NCBI GenBank assembly: GCA_963828755.1
Contig: CAWHFY010000019.1
Span: forward strand, 15,570 to 79,569
Reading direction: 5' to 3'
DNA: 64,000 nucleotides
From: WHSW01 sp963828755
GTDB taxonomy: Bacteria; Actinomycetota; Thermoleophilia; Solirubrobacterales; 70-9
Part shown: positions 60,632 to 64,000 of the stretch, in pieces
How positions within the stretch are numbered: position 1 is the stretch's first letter
Layout of the letters: each line of letters starts with the position of its first letter
Position numbers and translations under genes: made by a program
The notes under the pieces: model-generated
Database searches by the model: none
Told to the model about the DNA's origin: nothing
The model's input: only the letters and a program-made list of their open reading frames with translations

Positions 60632-61831
60632 TCAGCCGTCTCGCAGCTCGGCGAGCAGCTTCGCGTCGGCGTCCGACATCCCCGCGATCGGCTCGCCGTC
60701 CCAGGACATGTCGGCGTCCATCGCGTCCTGGAGCTTCGCGTGGTCGCGATGGCTGACGCCGGCGAAGTGGGCGAGCGAGAATGCTGAGTAGAGCGTCGGC
60801 AGCGGGTCGTGCCAGCCGTCGCCCGCGTCCTTGAACCGGGCCAGGTCGCGGATCGTCTGCGGAAAGCGCTCCATTCGGTCGGCGAACGCGTCGCCGATCA
60901 GCGCGAGGTCGAGCTGCGTCGTCTTGCCGGGCTCGAGGACGAAGGTCTCGGGCCCCGGCTCGAGCAGGCCAGCCGCGATCTCGGCCGGCGCGAGCAGCAG
61001 GGCGCCGTCGGTCGCTCGCGGGTTGCACTCGACGTAGCTGAGGCCATCGTCGGTGACCAGGAAGTCGAACGAGATCTGCCCGGTGTAGCCGAGCTCGGCG
61101 ACGACCGGCTCGATCAGCCGCAGTGACTCGCTGGCGTCGACCGACTCGAACTGGATCCCGGTCGAGTGATGCCACTGGCGGGGGATCCGGTACATGAGGT
61201 GCGAGCTCACCTGGCCCTCGTGGACGGTGGAGTAGGTGCAGACCGTCTCGCCCTCTACGAACGGCTGGATCAGCCACGGCTCGGCCGGCGTCGGGTGCAC
61301 GTCGGCCGGATCGAGGACCCCGGCGAGCGGACCGGTGTTGGTGAGCAGGTCGACCCCGCCGCGCGAGAAGACGGCGCGCCCGAAGTAGCGGTCGAAACGG
61401 CCGATCGCCTCGGCGAGCTCCGCGTCGGACGTGGCGACGACCGACTCGGGAATCGGCAGGCCGAGGCGGCGGACGAGGCGCTCGAACGCCGCCTTGTCGT
61501 GCAGCCGCGCGAGCGCCTGGAACTCGGCGCCGAAGATCGTCGTCGAGCGCGCGAGCCGGTCGCGCTGGCTGGAGAGGAAGAAGACCTCCTCGAAGGCGGG
61601 GACGACGACGTCGATCTCGTGCTCGTCGACGAGGCGCTCGATCTCATCGACGAAGGCCTCCGTCTCGTGGGTGGCCGACGGGTAGACGAAGAACCCGGAC
61701 GCGTACTTCGAGTGGCTGCCCGGCGCCTGGCGGTAGTCATCGGCGGCGAACACGGTGTGTCCCGCGTCGGCGAGCTGACGCACCATGTTGAGCGCGAACG
61801 GCATCCGCGAGCTGGTGATCATGACCCTCAT
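60632..61831 (-). CDS. ATP-grasp enzyme (carbamoyl-phosphate-synthase-like)
   Basis: About 399 residues. The N-terminal Rossmann-like domain is VMITSSRMPFALNMVRQLADAG, the ATP-grasp central part carries KAAFERLVRRLGLPIPESV, and the C-terminal catalytic strand is ISFDFLVTDDGLSYVECNPRATDG, in parts, with the Glu and Asn metal ligands. It resembles carbamoyl-phosphate synthase large-subunit-like ligases and dipeptide/depsipeptide ligases, so it joins a carboxylate to an amine or similar nucleophile using ATP. The ATG overlaps the enoyl-CoA hydratase stop by four bases. Confidence 0.85.
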   Translation of the reverse strand: MRVMITSSRMPFALNMVRQLADAGHTVFAADDYRQAPGSHSKYASGFFVYPSATHETEAFVDEIERLVDEHEIDVVVPAFEEVFFLSSQRDRLARSTTIFGAEFQALARLHDKAAFERLVRRLGLPIPESVVATSDAELAEAIGRFDRYFGRAVFSRGGVDLLTNTGPLAGVLDPADVHPTPAEPWLIQPFVEGETVCTYSTVHEGQVSSHLMYRIPRQWHHSTGIQFESVDASESLRLIEPVVAELGYTGQISFDFLVTDDGLSYVECNPRATDGALLLAPAEIAAGLLEPGPETFVLEPGKTTQLDLALIGDAFADRMERFPQTIRDLARFKDAGDGWHDPLPTLYSAFSLAHFAGVSHRDHAKLQDAMDADMSWDGEPIAGMSDADAKLLAELRDG

Positions 61832-62780
61832 TGCGCTGTCCTCCCGGTCGAGCCGAGGCCGAAGTCGCCAAACGGCTCGTCGCGTTCGCGCACCGCCTCC
61901 TTGAAGCCACTCTCCGCGGCGCGGCGCACGAACTCGTGGGCCTCGGGCGTGTGGCGGGCGATCCCGTCGAAGAAGGTGCCGAGCACCTGCGTCGAGTAGA
62001 GCCCCTGCGCGGCAACCGCCTGGTTGACGAGCAGCTTGTGCATCACGAGCTGGTTGATCGGCAGCCTGGCGACGCGCTCGAGCAGTGCCTCGAACGCGCC
62101 ATCGAGCTCGGCCACAGGAGCGCACTCGCTCGCCAGCCCCCATTCGACCGCCGTCACGCCGTCGATCGAGTCGCCGGTCAGCAACAGGCGCTTCGCCCGC
62201 GCCGGGCCGAGCCGGTGCGCCCAGAGCGCCGTGGTTGGCACACCCAGACGCGCGCCGGCGGATATCCGATCTTCGCCCGATCCTCGACCACGAGCAGGTC
62301 GGAACACAGAGCCATGTCCGTGCCGCCCGCCACGCAGAACCCAGTTGGACCTTGCAGATCACCGGCTTCTCGGACCAGAACAGGCTCATGAAGCCGCGCA
62401 CGTTCGAGTTGCGGCTCATCATCTGGAAGTCGACCACGGGATCCCAGGGTTTGGCGGGGTCATGGTTGGCCGCCACCACCTCGGGGTCCGTGGGCGCGCC
62501 GCTCGCCGCTCGCCGCTCGCCGCTCGGCTGGTCGCCCCGCCGCACCCCCGGAGGCGAAGCCGAGGAGGTGGCGGGCAGTTGTTCGGCGAAGCCGAGGTCG
62601 TAGCCGCCGCAGAAGCCGCTCCCGTTGCCCGCGAGCGCGATCACATGGACTTTGGGGTCGAGGTTGGCGCGCTCGACGCACGCGGCGAGCTCGCGGGGCA
62701 GCTCGAGCGTGATCCCGTTGCCGCGCTCCGGGCGGTCGAGGGTGATCCTCGGCGATCCGGCCCTCGGTGGCGTAGGTCAT
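61828..62780 (-). CDS. Enoyl-CoA hydratase/isomerase family protein (three frame breaks)
   Basis: About 318 residues after correction. It starts MTYATEGRIAE at 62780. Frame breaks near 62747 (one extra base; then ITLDRPERGNGITLELP), 62343 (two extra or one missing, in KVHGF, where CKVQ leads to GFCVAGGTDMALCSD) and 62245 (one missing in a C run; then VPTTALWAHRLG). The oxyanion-hole region IALAGNGSGFCGGYDLG is the crotonase signature. The insert between it and the C-terminus (EVVAANHDPAKPWDPV) is longer than in standard EchA. Four-base overlap with the ATP-grasp gene. Confidence 0.85.
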
Positions 62781-62814
62781 CGTGGTCGGGTCCACGGCCC
62801 GCCACGCTATCGCG

Positions 62815-63075
62815 CTAGCGCCCGGCCCCCCAGTCGGGCTCGCGCTCGAGGCCATCGATCTCGACCACCTTGTCGCGGGCTCGGGCACCAGCGACCACCC
62901 GCACGGCGGTCCGCCCCACCCCGGCCCGCTTCGCGAGCAGCCGGCAGAGGGCGAGGTTGGCGCGGTCGTCGAGCGGGGGAGCGGTCACCCGTACGAGCAG
63001 GCGCCCGTCGCGCCGCCCTGCGATCGCATCGTGCGACGCGCGCGGCGTCAGCCGCACCGCGACTCGGACGCTCAT
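62815..63075 (-). CDS. DUF167 (YggU/UPF0235) family protein
   Basis: An 86-residue protein, MSVRVAVRLTPRASHDAIAG, with the family pattern RLLVRVTAPPLDDRANLALCRLLAKRAGVG and KVVEIDGL (in parts). ATG 63075 is preferred; the 8-residue N-terminal extension from 63099 is not family-like. No function is established for DUF167. Confidence 0.88.
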   Translation of the reverse strand: MSVRVAVRLTPRASHDAIAGRRDGRLLVRVTAPPLDDRANLALCRLLAKRAGVGRTAVRVVAGARARDKVVEIDGLEREPDWGAGR

Positions 63076-63143
63076 CGCGCCGAGTGGCGCGTTGGCCACT
63101 GTGGCGGTGGGTGGTGCGTCACTCGGCGGGGGCGGGATCGGAC

Positions 63144-63523
63144 TCAGCCGGTCTGGATCACCGCGAGTACGTTGCCGGCCGGGTCCTTGAACCAGGCGAT
63201 CAGTGGGCCGCCGCCGCGGAAGATCCCCTTCTCGTCGGTCTCGAGGTCGGTGCCCTCGTAGCGCTCGAAGTCGACCCGGCCGCGGTCAGCTCGTCGACCG
63301 CCGGCTCGATCTCGTCGACCTCGAAGTTGAGGACCGTGAAGCTCGCGGGCTCGTGCGCGTCGCCCTTGCCGTAGACGAGGACCCGGTTGCCGCCGGCGAG
63401 CTCGAGGACGATCCCCGGGCCCTGCTCGGAGGCTGAGAGGCCGAGGGTTTCGCCGTAGAAGCGTTTCGCGGCGTCGACATCGTCGACCGAGTAGCCGCTG
63501 AAGGTGGACTTGTCAGCCAGCAT
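63144..63523 (-). CDS. VOC-family (glyoxalase-like) protein (frame break near 63280)
   Basis: About 126 residues of the vicinal-oxygen-chelate fold, with FSGYSVDDVDAAKRFYGETLGL, GIVLELAGGNRVLVYGKG and FTVLNFEVDEIEPAVDEL. Near 63280 one base is missing; the frame then gives RVDFERYEGTDLETDEKGIFRGGGPLIAWFKDPAGNVLAVIQ, in parts, the normal C-terminal VOC strand. Stop at TGA 63144. Metal ligands are not obvious; it may be a drug-binding or structural member. Confidence 0.82.
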
Positions 63524-63604
63524 CGCTGCCTTCCTTTCGTTGATTCACCCGGTTAGACCGCGACGCGCGCCGCGACTCATCGGTACCCCGGTGTGCGGGC
63601 GCGC

Positions 63605-63826
63605 TCAGTCCTCCACGACCTGCAGCTGGGAGCGCCAGTCCGGATCGCGCGAGTCGAGCTCCTCGAAGATCACGGTGCGCAGCTCGTCGTCGGCGATCCC
63701 GTCGGCGTCGATCGTCGCCGAGTTGAACTCCGAGTCCCAGCCGGCCGCGTAGCCACGCGCGTCGGCAGCGGCCATCGCCAACTGCTCGCCGCGGGGTCCG
63801 GTCGCCTCGAGGATCAGCATCGCCAC
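63605..63826 (-). CDS. Small hypothetical protein (73 residues)
   Basis: Begins MAMLILEATGPRGEQLAMAAAD and ends WRSQLQVVED. Acidic, with a predicted alternating strand-helix pattern. No motif recognised. It is divergent from the LigD-like gene by 47 bases. Confidence 0.55.
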   Translation of the reverse strand: MAMLILEATGPRGEQLAMAAADARGYAAGWDSEFNSATIDADGIADDELRTVIFEELDSRDPDWRSQLQVVED

Positions 63827-63873
63827 GGGGCCGACCCTATCGCCCGCGGCCAGGCTTGAAAAGATTGGGGTCG

Positions 63874-64000
63874 ATGGCCAAGGAAGCGATCACGATCGAG
63901 GCGGCCGGGCGCGAGGTGCGCCTGTCGAGCCCGAGCAAGGTCTACTTCCCCGAGTCCGGCCACACGAAGCGCGACGTCGCCGAGTACTACCTCGCGGTGG
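63874..64000 (+). CDS. LigD-type polymerase domain protein, N-terminal part
   Basis: Runs off the right edge; 42 residues visible. VRLSSPSKVYFPESGHTKRDVAEYYLAV is the opening of the primase-polymerase (LigD Pol) domain, quoted in parts. This enzyme adds nucleotides at broken ends during bacterial non-homologous end joining. No Ku gene is visible within the window. It could be stand-alone or part of a larger LigD. Confidence 0.8.
   Translation, partial: MAKEAITIEAAGREVRLSSPSKVYFPESGHTKRDVAEYYLAV

Noticed and set aside
5020..62780. Programmed ribosomal frameshifting as explanation of the frame breaks
   Set aside because: The sites lack a common slippery sequence and structure, occur in unrelated genes, and most would need a skipped base; indel error is simpler.
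4982..63523. Treating the frame-broken genes as pseudogenes
   Set aside because: Each has one or a few discrete breaks with fully conserved sequence on both sides, including essential-type genes such as glpX. No accumulation of stops or missense decay is seen.
1..64000. Mobile elements, CRISPR arrays, prophage genes, tRNA or rRNA genes
   Set aside because: I searched by eye for transposase or integrase motifs, spaced direct repeats and cloverleaf or rRNA-like segments and saw none. A computed scan (tRNAscan-type) would be decisive.

Overview
The window is a very GC-rich, densely packed bacterial chromosome segment with about 70 protein genes. I saw no rRNA, tRNA, CRISPR array, transposase or phage gene. 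The gene set points to an actinobacterium, probably class Thermoleophilia (Solirubrobacterales-like). It has three F420-type luciferase-like oxidoreductases, EgtB/EgtD for ergothioneine, a GlpX-type fructose bisphosphatase, a three-gene proton transhydrogenase, a WS/DGAT-like acyltransferase, DipZ, a CtpE-like P-type ATPase and, at the right edge, the start of a LigD polymerase-domain gene. The class assignment is inference.

Layout. 0-10 kb: small hypotheticals, DipZ, a class III cyclase, a LON-domain protein, a CpsB-type phosphatase, a PfkB kinase, a PlsC-type acyltransferase and gamma-glutamyltranspeptidase. 9.3-16 kb: a divergent-looking FtsZ with a long disordered N-terminus, coupled to a ParA ATPase that also has a disordered N-terminus. 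Opposite them is a tandem pair of ArsA/Get3-like ATPases, then a large unrecognised protein. 16-24 kb: HxlR regulator, PilT, sulfatase, primary sigma factor RpoD with a good promoter, YihY-type membrane protein, NAD(P)-binding protein and GlpX. 24-31 kb: F420 oxidoreductase and SRPBCC protein, then an epimerase-ECF41 sigma operon whose upstream region carries a textbook ECF41 promoter, then EgtD and EgtB. 31-43 kb: secreted proteins, a MarR gene with twin palindromic operators, pntA1-A2-B, an FHA-HTH protein, a receptor-type Ser/Thr kinase with an extracellular propeller, and a HTH gene with an SOS-box-like element on its promoter. 43-54 kb: F420 oxidoreductase, two drug-type MFS exporters, an ArsR regulator, WS/DGAT, HAD phosphatase, a complete OpuC-type osmoprotectant ABC operon and a haem-binding protein. 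54-64 kb: P-type ATPase coupled to pyruvate kinase, F420 oxidoreductase, VanZ-like protein, enoyl-CoA hydratase coupled to an ATP-grasp enzyme, a DUF167 protein, a VOC protein and the LigD start.

A caution runs through the whole window. Seventeen genes are broken by at least 22 single-site frame changes. Most equal one inserted base, and protein similarity resumes immediately in another frame. They hit housekeeping genes (glpX, egtB) and both long and short genes, so uncorrected indel sequencing errors are the likeliest cause. I annotate these genes as intact-in-life CDS across the break and state where each break lies.

The best-supported regulatory discoveries are the ECF41 autoregulatory operon, the MarR twin operators and the SOS-like promoter. 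The most intriguing potential system is the FtsZ-ParA pair with its ArsA/Get3 neighbours.
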